DNA of 20,239 nt. Origin: an uncultured Lachnospiraceae bacterium (GTDB lineage Bacteria; Bacillota; Clostridia; Lachnospirales; Lachnospiraceae). Made by a program: the position numbers and the translations under genes. The notes beneath the pieces are model-generated. The model had not been told where the DNA came from, did no database searches, and saw only the letters and a list, made by a program, of their open reading frames with translations. The stretch is from positions 1 to 20,239 of the forward strand of contig CAJUAE010000059.1 of NCBI GenBank assembly GCA_910583965.1. The letters run 5' to 3'. Positions 7,013-16,415 of this stretch are shown here, one piece after another; position 1 is the stretch's first letter; each line of letters begins with the position of its first letter.

Positions 7013-8269
7013 ATGAAAGCATATACATTTTATTTTGATGAATCATTTCATGATAAGAAAATTCGTATTAACGAGAACGGACAATTTAATATATTGCGAG
7101 AGGATGCTCTTGATAATTATATCGGTGTATTTTGGGGATGCCCTACTTCTGAATTGGCAAGTAACAGAAAGCTTATTCAGAAATTTGAGAACAGGCAAAA
7201 GGTTCAGTATGGATTAACAGAAGAACAGGAGTTTAAGTCCACTGTAATAGCAAAAAAGAATTTTAAATATGGTATCCGTTCGTTTAATAAGGTTACAATG
7301 ACATTTTACAAAGAATTATTTGAATTGATAGATATATTGAATCCAGTAATACAAGTAAATATGGTCAGTAAAATGGAGCTGTATCTACGTTTAGCATTTA
7401 AAGGGTTGCATTATTATGGGCAGGGTGAATTGTTTAAGAAATCATTTTTTTATACACTCACAAAATTTATGATTACATATCATAATGAAGAATTACTGAA
7501 AGTACTTTATGCTGTAAATAATTATAGTTCTATGATGAAATTTAAACATCTGCTTCAATATAATTTTAAGTGTATAATAAAAGAGATTAAAGGGATAGAA
7601 CGAAAACAACAGGAATTAGTGGCGTATCAAAATATTTTATATGTGCTCAATCATTCAATAATGGATGAATTGCCTGAAAAAGAATATGAATTTCAATATT
7701 TTATAAATTTTGAAGGATTGTGTAATTTGCTTGAAGAGAAAAATATTAATATTGAACTTGTGAATATAGTAATTGATGAAGAACAAAGTACATATTCTGC
7801 ATCACAAAATTATAGATTTCAAAATATTAAATGTGGAAAATCGCATGAAATCATAGAATTAAGACTAGCAGATTGGTTAGCATCATTTATTGGAAGGATG
7901 ACATATGGATTATTTAATGATGAGGGAGTAGAAGAAGATACAGTAACTAATATTCGAAAAATAGGCGAAAACGATTTGGCTAGTAAAAGAATTTTGAGTG
8001 AGAATTGGTTTGATATAAGTATAAAACATTTTGAACTTTATCATTTACTTTATGATACATTGGTTATAGGACATACGGAGTATTGGACTGCTATGACAAT
8101 GAGCTATAACGATCAGTGTTCAAGCTTTTATACTTTACTCAGATATTTTTCGACTTATGATAATTATGAGAAATATAGAAAGATAGATCCAAAATTTCAT
8201 TCAGAATATTTTAATTCAGCTTGTTGTAGGGAGTTAGAATGTTCTTATCAAGATTTTTATAAATATTAA
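7013..8269 (+). CDS. DUF3800-like protein inside the type I operon
   Basis: This 418-residue protein has no assigned function. Its N-terminus FYFDESF (D9, E10) resembles the DES signature of DUF3800 proteins, for which an RNase H-like fold has been proposed. Further candidate acidic positions are VIDEE (D255-E257) and a late LADWLASFI segment (D287), which matches the usual S-x-LAD-type C-terminal motif. The middle is helical and rich in K, Y and N. It is 32 bases after hsdS and 18 bases before hsdR, so it belongs to the operon. The DNA is visibly more AT-rich than hsdM or hsdR, which suggests a later insertion. A nuclease, an accessory to restriction, or a separate defence effector are all possible. 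AAGGA upstream supports the ATG at 7013. DUF3800 membership is likely but not certain. Confidence 0.6.
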   Translation: MKAYTFYFDESFHDKKIRINENGQFNILREDALDNYIGVFWGCPTSELASNRKLIQKFENRQKVQYGLTEEQEFKSTVIAKKNFKYGIRSFNKVTMTFYKELFELIDILNPVIQVNMVSKMELYLRLAFKGLHYYGQGELFKKSFFYTLTKFMITYHNEELLKVLYAVNNYSSMMKFKHLLQYNFKCIIKEIKGIERKQQELVAYQNILYVLNHSIMDELPEKEYEFQYFINFEGLCNLLEEKNINIELVNIVIDEEQSTYSASQNYRFQNIKCGKSHEIIELRLADWLASFIGRMTYGLFNDEGVEEDTVTNIRKIGENDLASKRILSENWFDISIKHFELYHLLYDTLVIGHTEYWTAMTMSYNDQCSSFYTLLRYFSTYDNYEKYRKIDPKFHSEYFNSACCRELECSYQDFYKY

Positions 8270-8287
8270 ATGCAGGGGAAAAATAAT

Positions 8288-11200
8288 ATGTTATTTAACG
8301 AACACGCATTAGAACTATCTATCATAGAACTTTTACAAAACAAAGGCTACATTCATCAAACAGGCAGTGAATTGTTACGTGAAAAATCAGAAGTTCTGAT
8401 AGTAGACGATTTAAAAGAATATTTGCACACCCGATATGCTTCTGAGGAACTGACAGAAAGTGAGATTGACAGCATTATCCTCTCCCTACGCACAGTAGGC
8501 GGAACTTTGTATGAATCCAACAAAGCGGTTCTATCCATGATAATAGATGGCTTTGTGTTTAATCGTGAGGATAGGGAAAAGAAAGATATATTTATTGAAT
8601 TGATAAACTACGAAGAACCCAAAAAGAATATATTTAAGATTGTAAATCAGTTAGAAATAGAAGGATACAATTATCAGATTCGTATTCCTGATGGCATTAT
8701 TTATGTGAATGGACTTCCTCTTGTAGTATTAGAGTATAAGACAGCAATACAAGAAAACACAACCATAATGGATGCATATACGCAGTTGACAGTCAGATAT
8801 CAGAGAGATATTCCAGAAATTTTCAAATACAATGCATTCGTGGTTGTCAGTGATGGTGCAAACAGTAAGTATGGTTCTTTATTCACACCATATGAATTTT
8901 TCTATGCTTGGAGAAAGGTTCATGATGATGACAAGGAAGTGGACGGTATCAATTCTTTGTTCACGATGATAGACGGCTTGTTTGCGCAGGACAGGCTTCT
9001 TGCGGTAATAAAGAACTTTATCTATTTTCCTGATGCTACAGACAAAAATACAAAAATAGTGTGCCGATATCCACAGTTTTTTGCCGCCAATAACCTGTAT
9101 GAAAATGTGAAAGCACATATGAAGCCGAATGGCGATGGTAAGGGCGGTACATATTTTGGAACGACTGGATGCGGGAAAAGTTATACAATGCTTTTTCTTA
9201 CCCGCATGATTATGAAAAGCAGTTATTTCAAAAGTCCGACTATTTTAATTATTACTGATAGAACTGATTTAGACGATCAGCTATCTAAACAATTTATTGC
9301 ATCGAAACAGTTTATTGGCGACAATAATGTAATCAGTATAGAGTCAAGGGATAAGCTGCGAGAAGAATTACAGGGCAAACCAAGCGGCGGAGTATACTTG
9401 ACTACAATACAGAAGTTTACGGAAGATACACAGCTTTTAACAGACAGGTACAATGTGATTTGCATTTCAGATGAGGCGCACCGTTCGCAGATTAACCTTG
9501 ATATGAAGGTAAAAGTTACGGAAAAAGGCGTAAATAAAACGTATGGTTTTGCCAAGTATCTGCATGATTCCTTACCAAATGCAACTTATATTGGTTTTAC
9601 AGGGACGCCGATTGATGCTACGGTGGAAGTATTCGGAAATATTGTAGGGCATCCATATACCATGACAGAGGCGGTGAAAGATGAAATAACGGTAAATCTT
9701 GTTTATGATGGACGGGCGGCAAGGGTAACATTGCGTGAGGACAAGCTGCGTGAAATTGAAGAATATTATGACATGTGTGCCAGACTTGGAGCATCTGAAG
9801 AACAGATTGAGGAAAGCCAAAAGGCTGTAGCGCACTTGGATGCGATTATTGGCGACCCTGACAGGCTAAAAGCAGTAGCAAAAGACTTTGTATTACATTA
9901 TGAGAAAAGGGTAGAAGAAGGTTCGACAGTAGCAGGCAAGGCAATGTTTGTATGTGCAAACAGACTGATAGCCTATGCGTTTTATCTGAATTTGATGGAG
10001 CTTCGTCCAGAATGGAAAGAAAAGAGGAAAGCGCCGGAGGGTGTGGAATTAACGGAGAAAGAGGAAAAGGAATTAAAACCGATAGAGAAAGTGCGCCTTG
10101 TCATGACAAGAAATAAAGATGATGAAAAACAGCTTTATGAAATGTTGGGTACAAAAGAAGACAGGAAGGAACTGGACAGGCAGTTTAAGAATGTAAAATC
10201 CAATTTTAAAATAGCGATTGTGGTTGATATGTGGCTGACGGGATTTGATGTGCCGTGTCTTGATACCATTTATATTGATAAGCCGATTCAGCAGCATACA
10301 TTGATACAGACGATTTCCAGAGTGAATCGTGTCTATGAGGGCAAGGATAGAGGCTTGATTGTTGATTATATTGGTATCAAGAAAAACATGAATGCTGCAC
10401 TTCGCAAATATACAAATTTTGAGAAAGAGGAACTGGATGACATTAGTCAGGCGGTGACGATTGTTTTAGATCAGCTTGAAGTGTTAGACCAGATGTTTCA
10501 CAATTTTAACGCAAAGGATTACTATGTGGGAAGCCCGGTTGAACAGTTAAATTGCCTGAACAAAGCAGTAGAGTATGTGCAGATGACACAGGATTTGGAA
10601 CTTCGGTTTATGGCGGCAGTGAGGAAAATGAAACAGGCATTTAACTTGTGCAGTTCCAGTGAACAGTTTACCAATGCAGATATTGAAAAAGTGCATTTTT
10701 ATCAGGCGGTGCGCTCGGTACTGTTTAAACTGACAAAAGGAGAAGCGCCGGATATTTCTCAGATGAATGACAAAGTTCGCAAATTGCTGGATAGCGCTAT
10801 ACAGTCTGATGGTATTGAGGAATTATTTGAAACAGGGAAACATATAGATGTTGATATTTTCAGTGATGAGTATATGGCAAGGATTGAAAAGATTCCTATG
10901 CCCAATACGAAGATTAAAGCATTGCAGAGATTGCTGTCTTATGCGATTGAGGAGTTTAAACGGGTAAATAAAATCAAAAGTATTGAATTTGCTGAGAGAA
11001 TGAAAGCAGTTGTAGAAACCTATAATAATCGAAGGAAAGACGAAGCATTTGCAAATGAGGTTCTTGATGATGTGGCAAATCAGCTTGCGGATTTAATACA
11101 GGAATTGAAAGCGGAAAGAAATTCGTTTCAAGATATAGGGATTGATTATGAGGAAAAAGCATTTTATGATATTTTGCTTGCAGTATCGAAGAAGTATGAA

Positions 11201-11428
11201 TTTGAATATCCAAATGATAAAATGATTGCATTATCGAAAGAGATTCGGGTAGTTGTAGATGATAAGGCAAAATATACAGATTGGTCTACCAGAGAAGATA
11301 TTAAGGCAACTTTGCAGGTGGATTTAATTATTCTGCTTGATAAATATGGTTATCCGCCGGTTACGATTGATGATGTTTATAAAGAAGTGCTGGAACAGGC
11401 GGAGAATTTTAAAAAGTATGCGAAGTGA
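8288..11428 (+). CDS. hsdR: Type I restriction enzyme endonuclease/translocase subunit
   Basis: HsdR pumps DNA with ATP and cuts unmethylated DNA when bound to HsdM-HsdS. It is 1046 residues, full length. The N-terminal nuclease has D135 and E149-Y-K151 (PDGIIYVNG then LEYKTA), the PD-(D/E)XK signature. The helicase motor follows: Walker A GTTGCGKS (291-298), DEAH box (395-398), and GFTGTP (436-441), then the second RecA lobe with TGFDVPCLDTIYIDKP and QTISRVNRVYEGKD. The C-terminus is helical, for binding the methylase core. The start at 8288 is chosen over an in-frame ATG at 8270 because AGGGG at 8274-8278 is well spaced for it. Every catalytic motif is intact. The OLD-family gene follows 42 bases later. 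Confidence 0.95.
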   Translation: MLFNEHALELSIIELLQNKGYIHQTGSELLREKSEVLIVDDLKEYLHTRYASEELTESEIDSIILSLRTVGGTLYESNKAVLSMIIDGFVFNREDREKKDIFIELINYEEPKKNIFKIVNQLEIEGYNYQIRIPDGIIYVNGLPLVVLEYKTAIQENTTIMDAYTQLTVRYQRDIPEIFKYNAFVVVSDGANSKYGSLFTPYEFFYAWRKVHDDDKEVDGINSLFTMIDGLFAQDRLLAVIKNFIYFPDATDKNTKIVCRYPQFFAANNLYENVKAHMKPNGDGKGGTYFGTTGCGKSYTMLFLTRMIMKSSYFKSPTILIITDRTDLDDQLSKQFIASKQFIGDNNVISIESRDKLREELQGKPSGGVYLTTIQKFTEDTQLLTDRYNVICISDEAHRSQINLDMKVKVTEKGVNKTYGFAKYLHDSLPNATYIGFTGTPIDATVEVFGNIVGHPYTMTEAVKDEITVNLVYDGRAARVTLREDKLREIEEYYDMCARLGASEEQIEESQKAVAHLDAIIGDPDRLKAVAKDFVLHYEKRVEEGSTVAGKAMFVCANRLIAYAFYLNLMELRPEWKEKRKAPEGVELTEKEEKELKPIEKVRLVMTRNKDDEKQLYEMLGTKEDRKELDRQFKNVKSNFKIAIVVDMWLTGFDVPCLDTIYIDKPIQQHTLIQTISRVNRVYEGKDRGLIVDYIGIKKNMNAALRKYTNFEKEELDDISQAVTIVLDQLEVLDQMFHNFNAKDYYVGSPVEQLNCLNKAVEYVQMTQDLELRFMAAVRKMKQAFNLCSSSEQFTNADIEKVHFYQAVRSVLFKLTKGEAPDISQMNDKVRKLLDSAIQSDGIEELFETGKHIDVDIFSDEYMARIEKIPMPNTKIKALQRLLSYAIEEFKRVNKIKSIEFAERMKAVVETYNNRRKDEAFANEVLDDVANQLADLIQELKAERNSFQDIGIDYEEKAFYDILLAVSKKYEFEYPNDKMIALSKEIRVVVDDKAKYTDWSTREDIKATLQVDLIILLDKYGYPPVTIDDVYKEVLEQAENFKKYAK

Positions 11429-11470
11429 TATATTAAATGGATAGATGATTTTTAGAGGAGAATATAAATC

Positions 11471-13186
11471 ATGTACATTAGCCAGATTGACGAAATAAAT
11501 AATTATAGAAATCTATCGGGGCAAACAATTTCTTTTGATGAGACAATAAACTTTTTTATTGGAGAAAATAACATTGGTAAAACTAATATTCTGGAACTTA
11601 TATATATTTTTTTAGGTACAGGAAAGTTTCAAGAGACTGATTTTAAGAATGTTTTGCAGCCTATTCAGATTAGCATAACAATAAAGTATGAAGCTGATGA
11701 AATAGGTTTTTTTGAAGATAATTTTAACATTGATAATAGTAATTCAATAACCCTTATTGCAAAGCAAGAATCTGTAGATGAGAGAATAAATTATTATCAT
11801 GACACGCCGGTTCGAACAAAAATTAGTTCATCAGTTATTAGAAAGATGAATGTTTTATATTATTATGCGCAACGAATGCCCTCTAAAGAAGTTGATTTCA
11901 GAAAAAGCAGTGGTTCTGGGAAGGTCTTGAATTATCTGATTCAATATAGCTTAGAGGCATCTGGAATACAAGAGAAGGATATTATAAAAAAGATAAAAAT
12001 AAAAGGTATCGTAAGCAATGTAAATAGGCAAATACGTAATCTAAATTCTATTACAGGGGATAGAGTAAGTGCATATATCGATGCAGATGTAGATAAAATA
12101 GTATGTCGTATGTTGGGACTTGGAGATGAAAATGGGCGAGAATTAAATGAGCTTGGAGAAGGAATTCAATATGCTTTTAATATTTTATTGCAAATTATCG
12201 AAATAATATACAATGTAAAAATGACAAGAAAATTAGAGGATTTTGAAGATCGACTTATCAATAAAAATGGAAAAAAATTTTTCCCTTTATTTTTGGTGCT
12301 AGATGAACCAGAAATACATCAACATCCATATCGTCAAAGAAGTCTCATTAAGAAAATTAATACACTGATGAAAAATGAAAATAGCATGTTTATAAGTTTA
12401 TTAAGGAATTTATTTGGTGTGGATGGACTTATCGGACAAATATTTATTGCAACGCATTCACCTAATATTTTGCTAAATAATTATAAACAGTTTATCCGAA
12501 TATTTCATACCATAGGACAGGGTGTAGAAATAGTTTCGGGTAGTTCGGTGAATCTTGATGATATATTATATAAGCATTTGTTGCATAACTTTTTATATTT
12601 AAAGGAGGCTATGTTTAGTAAATGCATACTTTTTGTTGAGGGCGATACAGAAAATGGTGCTATGCCCGTTTTTGCAAAAAGAATGAAATTAGATTTTGAT
12701 GAAAATGGTATTGGTGTTGTAAAGTTGGATGGAGCAGATAGTGTGGAAAATTGTATGAAACTCTATGATGCGTTCAAAATTAAATCTATAGCAATAATTG
12801 ATAAGGACAAAAAGAATAGATATGCCCATATTGCTAATGTATTTTTTACAAAAGGAAATGATTTTGAAGAAGATGTGTATGATAATTTTACGCTTATTGA
12901 TTATATGAGATACAATGATCGTGTTGAAAACATAAATGCATTTGTTGGAATTTTAAAACGTTATGGAATAATTTTGGACATATCTTTATTTAAAACCAAT
13001 CCAGATAGACTCGCGATTAGCAAATCTCTACAGCAACAGATTATGACAGATATAAAGGCTAGCGGATTGACTACTTTAAGGAAAACAAAGAATGCATCAA
13101 AGGCAACATTGCTTGCTGAGTATGTAACAACAGTTCCAAAATCATTTCAAAAAATTATTAATAAGCTGAAGGCAGAGGTTAAATGA
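11471..13186 (+). CDS. gajA: OLD-family ATPase/TOPRIM nuclease, Gabija GajA-like
   Basis: A 571-residue protein with an ABC-type ATPase followed by a TOPRIM nuclease, the plan of OLD proteins. ATPase: Walker A GENNIGKTN (G36-K37-T38), a signature-like ELGEGIQYAFN, Walker B VLDEPEIHQHP (D278, E279), and FIATHSPNIL (H329). TOPRIM: LFVEGDTE (E390, E394), IIDKDK (D444, D446), and a late lysine in NASKATLLAEY (K544). These resemble the active-site set described for GajA, and the length is close to characterised GajA. GajA is a sequence-specific DNA-nicking enzyme released by nucleotide depletion during phage infection. The gene overlaps a UvrD-like helicase by 4 bases, the class 2 OLD arrangement that defines Gabija. 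The ribosome site GAGGAG lies before the ATG. The DNA is more AT-rich than hsdR. Confidence 0.85.
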   Translation: MYISQIDEINNYRNLSGQTISFDETINFFIGENNIGKTNILELIYIFLGTGKFQETDFKNVLQPIQISITIKYEADEIGFFEDNFNIDNSNSITLIAKQESVDERINYYHDTPVRTKISSSVIRKMNVLYYYAQRMPSKEVDFRKSSGSGKVLNYLIQYSLEASGIQEKDIIKKIKIKGIVSNVNRQIRNLNSITGDRVSAYIDADVDKIVCRMLGLGDENGRELNELGEGIQYAFNILLQIIEIIYNVKMTRKLEDFEDRLINKNGKKFFPLFLVLDEPEIHQHPYRQRSLIKKINTLMKNENSMFISLLRNLFGVDGLIGQIFIATHSPNILLNNYKQFIRIFHTIGQGVEIVSGSSVNLDDILYKHLLHNFLYLKEAMFSKCILFVEGDTENGAMPVFAKRMKLDFDENGIGVVKLDGADSVENCMKLYDAFKIKSIAIIDKDKKNRYAHIANVFFTKGNDFEEDVYDNFTLIDYMRYNDRVENINAFVGILKRYGIILDISLFKTNPDRLAISKSLQQQIMTDIKASGLTTLRKTKNASKATLLAEYVTTVPKSFQKIINKLKAEVK

Positions 13187-14952
13187 TGGAACTTGAAAAG
13201 ATTATTAAAAGTAAACATTCTGGTGATAATGATCATTTAGAATTCATTTTTTCAAATGATAGAAAGATTATTGTGACTGCACCAGCTGGTTGTGGCAAGA
13301 CGACAGCAATGATAAGCAAAATTGCAAGGGAATTAGGTACAGGGAAAATACCGGCGAATAAGAAAGTGCTTGCTATGACCTTTAGTGTCAATGCGGCAAT
13401 GAAAATAAAAGATTCATTAAAAGAATTATTACCAGTTCTTGTTGAAAATAGTGAACAGTATATTTCCAAAGTTGATGTTGCGAATTATCATAATTTTGCA
13501 ATGAAGCTATTATTTAAGCATGGATATGCTTTGAATAAGGAATTTGTTAGTTTAAATGATTTTGTAATAGTAGATGATCGAAGTGATATTCTTGATAGAT
13601 ATATTACAAGTTCAGATAGTGATAAATTAATTGCTTTGGATGATGCATTAAAAGCATCTGACGAGAGCAGATTGAAAGATGTAGTTGATGATTATTGGGA
13701 GATTTTAAATGAAAAATTGATTTCTAATCATGTCATTACATATAATGGATTGTTGGTTTCGGCTATAAAGTTACTTTTGAAAAAGCAGGTGTCAAATTTC
13801 TATAAAGAATATTATAGAATGGTTATCATTGATGAATTTCAAGATACAAATTTATTAGGGTATTGGCTTGTAAATAAACTAATAGGAGATAATATTGTGA
13901 TTTTTTTAGGTGACAATATCCAGAAGATTTATGGATTTCTGGGCGCAGTTAATGAGATATTTGAAAAGTATAAAGAGAAATATCCTATTAAAGAAATAGA
14001 ATTCCATAATAATTATAGATTTAAAAATAATTTAAAAATGAAAAAGCTGGATAAGCTGATTAGATCCTACGGAGATACTTATGCTCCATCAGAATTAACG
14101 GCGTTTGTTAATTTGAAACATCTTAATGATGATTCAGAGGAAGACGACTTTATTGTGGAAGGAATTAATAAAATTGTTGGTGATACAGATGATAAAGTGG
14201 CTGTATTAGTTCGTGTCGGAAATCAAGCGGACTCGATAGCCGAAAAACTTGATGAAAAGAATATAAAGTATTTTAATGCTTTGTTTAAAGAAACCGATGT
14301 GGAGTTCATAAAATTTTATAAAATTGCAATTGAGGAATTTCATAACGCAACAGGTGATTCGGGTAAAGTGGTTCAAAGAGATTTACAGAATTGCTTACAG
14401 GCAGTCCAAAAAAGAAAGAATGAAATATATACCAGTGTAAATAGGAAATTTGTTTATGATGCGATGTATCAGCTGTTGGAAGTTCTTTTCACGGAGTCCA
14501 AGAGGTGGGAGGGAACCTTAAAAGATAGATACGAAAATATAGATTTTGTATTGTGTAGTAATGGTTTAAGACATATGATGGAATATATCGAAGAAACGGT
14601 TGTATTAACTACAATACATGCCTCCAAAGGACTGGAATGGGATTATGTTATTGTTCCTAGAATGAATGCATATGCATTTCCAAATAGTTTTATGTGTAGA
14701 CCATGTAGGGATGCATATAGTTGTAATTATGGTATCAATTATTGCAATTTTACATTTGGCATGGAAATGAAAAAGGCATTTAAGGAGGAAATCAGCGTAT
14801 TTTATGTTGCAATGACAAGAGCTAAGAAAAATGTTTTTTTGACAGTCAATACAGGATTTAATCAATGGAATTATAAAAAACAAATGAGTTGTCTTATTGG
14901 CTTACAAGGACTAAAGCTAGTTGATTATGAATGGAATAACGTAATTGAATAA
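13183..14952 (+). CDS. gajB: UvrD/Rep-like superfamily 1 helicase, Gabija GajB-like
   Basis: A 589-residue superfamily 1 helicase or ATPase. Walker A is APAGCGKTT (33-41), Walker B and motif II are IDEFQDTN (D217, E218), then GDNIQKIYGF (motif III), HASKGLEWDYV (motif V region), and YVAMTRAKKN (motif VI, R546). It starts in an ATGA overlap with gajA, so translation is coupled. In Gabija, GajB is thought to sense DNA ends or nucleotide loss and to activate or extend GajA action. It seems longer than characterised GajB. An extra feature is a four-cysteine patch, C505, C508, C514 and C521, between motifs V and VI, which could hold zinc. Other UvrD helicases beside OLD proteins are possible; repair-type UvrD is unlikely given the partner. 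All motor motifs are intact. Confidence 0.82.
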   Translation: MMELEKIIKSKHSGDNDHLEFIFSNDRKIIVTAPAGCGKTTAMISKIARELGTGKIPANKKVLAMTFSVNAAMKIKDSLKELLPVLVENSEQYISKVDVANYHNFAMKLLFKHGYALNKEFVSLNDFVIVDDRSDILDRYITSSDSDKLIALDDALKASDESRLKDVVDDYWEILNEKLISNHVITYNGLLVSAIKLLLKKQVSNFYKEYYRMVIIDEFQDTNLLGYWLVNKLIGDNIVIFLGDNIQKIYGFLGAVNEIFEKYKEKYPIKEIEFHNNYRFKNNLKMKKLDKLIRSYGDTYAPSELTAFVNLKHLNDDSEEDDFIVEGINKIVGDTDDKVAVLVRVGNQADSIAEKLDEKNIKYFNALFKETDVEFIKFYKIAIEEFHNATGDSGKVVQRDLQNCLQAVQKRKNEIYTSVNRKFVYDAMYQLLEVLFTESKRWEGTLKDRYENIDFVLCSNGLRHMMEYIEETVVLTTIHASKGLEWDYVIVPRMNAYAFPNSFMCRPCRDAYSCNYGINYCNFTFGMEMKKAFKEEISVFYVAMTRAKKNVFLTVNTGFNQWNYKKQMSCLIGLQGLKLVDYEWNNVIE

Positions 14953-14978
14953 CCATTATGAAACTATAGAAAAAATGT

Positions 14979-15006
14979 TTGAGAGATAATTGTAAATGCA
15001 TATAAT
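14979..15006 (+). promoter_or_regulatory. Promoter of the AlbA_2/ATPase gene
   Basis: TTGAGA (14979-14984) and TATAAT (15001-15006) are 16 bases apart, inside the 86-base gap after gajB. The likely transcript start is about 25 bases before the ATG at 15039. No terminator was seen after gajB, so read-through from the defence operon is also possible. Confidence 0.6.
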
Positions 15007-15038
15007 AAATGTATGTCAATAGGAAGTAGGTGAAGAGT

Positions 15039-16412
15039 ATGCCGGAACATCAGACAATAGAATGGAAAGAATCATGGCATGATGAGTTTTTAGAGTGGAT
15101 CTGCGGATATGCAAACGCATATGGCGGAACGCTTTATATTGGCAAGAATGACAATGGAGATGTTGTCGGACTTAGCGATAAAGATAGAAAAAAGCTATTG
15201 GAGTCTATTCCAAATAAGATTACAGATACAATGGGTATTGTAGCGGATGTCAATCTGCTATATGAGGGAAAACTGCAATATATTGAGATTATTGTGGACA
15301 AGTACCCTTCCCTTATCAGCTATCATGGAAAATACTTTTACCGATCCGGCAGTACAATGAGAGCGATAACAGGAAAAGAACTGGATAAAGCAATCTTAAA
15401 ATCACAGGGAAGAACATGGGACGGTATGCCGATACTCAAATTACAGGTGACAGATTTAAGGAGAGAGGCGATTGAACTATTTAAGGAAAAGGCTCTGAGA
15501 AGGCACAGACTGACGGAAGAAGAAACAAGAGTTGATGATATCATACTAATGGAGAATCTTCATCTGATTGATGAAGAAGGGTATTTGATTAGAGCGGCAA
15601 TGCTTGCCTTTTATAAAGATCCGGAGAAATGGGTTACGGGTTCTTATATTAAGATTGGTTATTTCGGCGATTCCGATTCTGATTTAAAATATCAGGATGA
15701 GGTGCATGGCTCACTGATTGAACAGATTGATAAAGCAGTTGACTTGGTTTACACGAAGTATTTAAAAGCCTTGATTTATTATGAAGGGATTCAGAGGATT
15801 GAGCAGTTTATGTTTCCGCAGGAGGCGTTTCGTGAGATATTACTGAATGCGGTGGTTCACAAGGATTATAGTGCCTGTAACCCGATTCAGATCAGCGTAT
15901 ACGAGGACAAAATATATATCTGGAATGATGGTGAGATGCCCTCCGAGCTGGACTCAACGGAGAAACTGTTTGAAAAGCATTCTTCCAAGCCGTATAATCC
16001 GAAACTGGCAAATGTTTTCTTTAAGAGCGGTATGATAGAGGCATGGGGCAGAGGATTTGACAAAATAAAGGATGCTTGCGCAAAGTACAATGGGCGTCTG
16101 CCGGAATACAATATCAGCGCATCAGGGATTATGGTGCTGTGTAAGGCGTGTGATAAATATTTGGATTTGCTGAATGAAGATGAAGATTCGTATCTTGGTC
16201 AAAGCGACCAAGATAATGACCAAGATGTGACCAAGATGATAATCGCATTTTGCAAACAGCCACATTCTGCTAAGGAAATTATGGAGTATATTAAAATAAA
16301 TGATAGGAGCTTTTTTAGAAGGCATTATCTTAATCCTATGATTAAAACAGGACAGTTAAAAATGACAATTCCAGACAAGCCAAAAAGTGGAAATCAAAAA
16401 TACTACGTTTAG
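15039..16412 (+). CDS. AlbA_2 (Schlafen-type) DNA-binding and GHKL-ATPase protein
   Basis: A 457-residue protein of the AlbA_2 plus HATPase family. The N-terminus reads TIEWKESWHDEFLEWICGYANAYGG-TLYIG, the start of an AlbA_2 domain (about 4-120). The ATPase part has an N-box REILLNAVVHKDY (N270, H274), a G1 box WNDGEMP (D297, G298) and a G2-like SGMIEAWGRGFDKI (335-342). A polar DQDND linker (about 386-398) precedes a winged-helix end (HSAKEIMEYIKINDRSFFRRHY). Such proteins are treated as putative transcription regulators and are frequent in mobile islands; a biochemical role is not established. The start at 15039 is chosen over GTG at 15030 because AGGTGA is well placed. It follows gajB by 86 bases with its own promoter, so it may regulate the island or be an independent module. 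Confidence 0.82.
   Translation: MPEHQTIEWKESWHDEFLEWICGYANAYGGTLYIGKNDNGDVVGLSDKDRKKLLESIPNKITDTMGIVADVNLLYEGKLQYIEIIVDKYPSLISYHGKYFYRSGSTMRAITGKELDKAILKSQGRTWDGMPILKLQVTDLRREAIELFKEKALRRHRLTEEETRVDDIILMENLHLIDEEGYLIRAAMLAFYKDPEKWVTGSYIKIGYFGDSDSDLKYQDEVHGSLIEQIDKAVDLVYTKYLKALIYYEGIQRIEQFMFPQEAFREILLNAVVHKDYSACNPIQISVYEDKIYIWNDGEMPSELDSTEKLFEKHSSKPYNPKLANVFFKSGMIEAWGRGFDKIKDACAKYNGRLPEYNISASGIMVLCKACDKYLDLLNEDEDSYLGQSDQDNDQDVTKMIIAFCKQPHSAKEIMEYIKINDRSFFRRHYLNPMIKTGQLKMTIPDKPKSGNQKYYV
16192..16227 (+). repeat. Linker repeat, copy A (inside the AlbA_2 gene)
   Basis: This copy encodes LGQSDQDNDQD and contains GACCAAG three times nearby (from 16206, 16218 and 16229) plus the complementary CTTGGTC at 16194-16200. 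It matches copy B at 16429-16464 with three mismatches in 36 bases. Confidence 0.85.
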
Positions 16413-16415
16413 TGA

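Noticed and set aside
11471..14952. Reading the OLD/UvrD pair as PARIS or as plain repair genes
   Set aside because: PARIS splits ATPase and TOPRIM into two genes; here both are in one protein followed by a UvrD helicase, which fits Gabija. The 4-base overlap and defence context speak against housekeeping repair.
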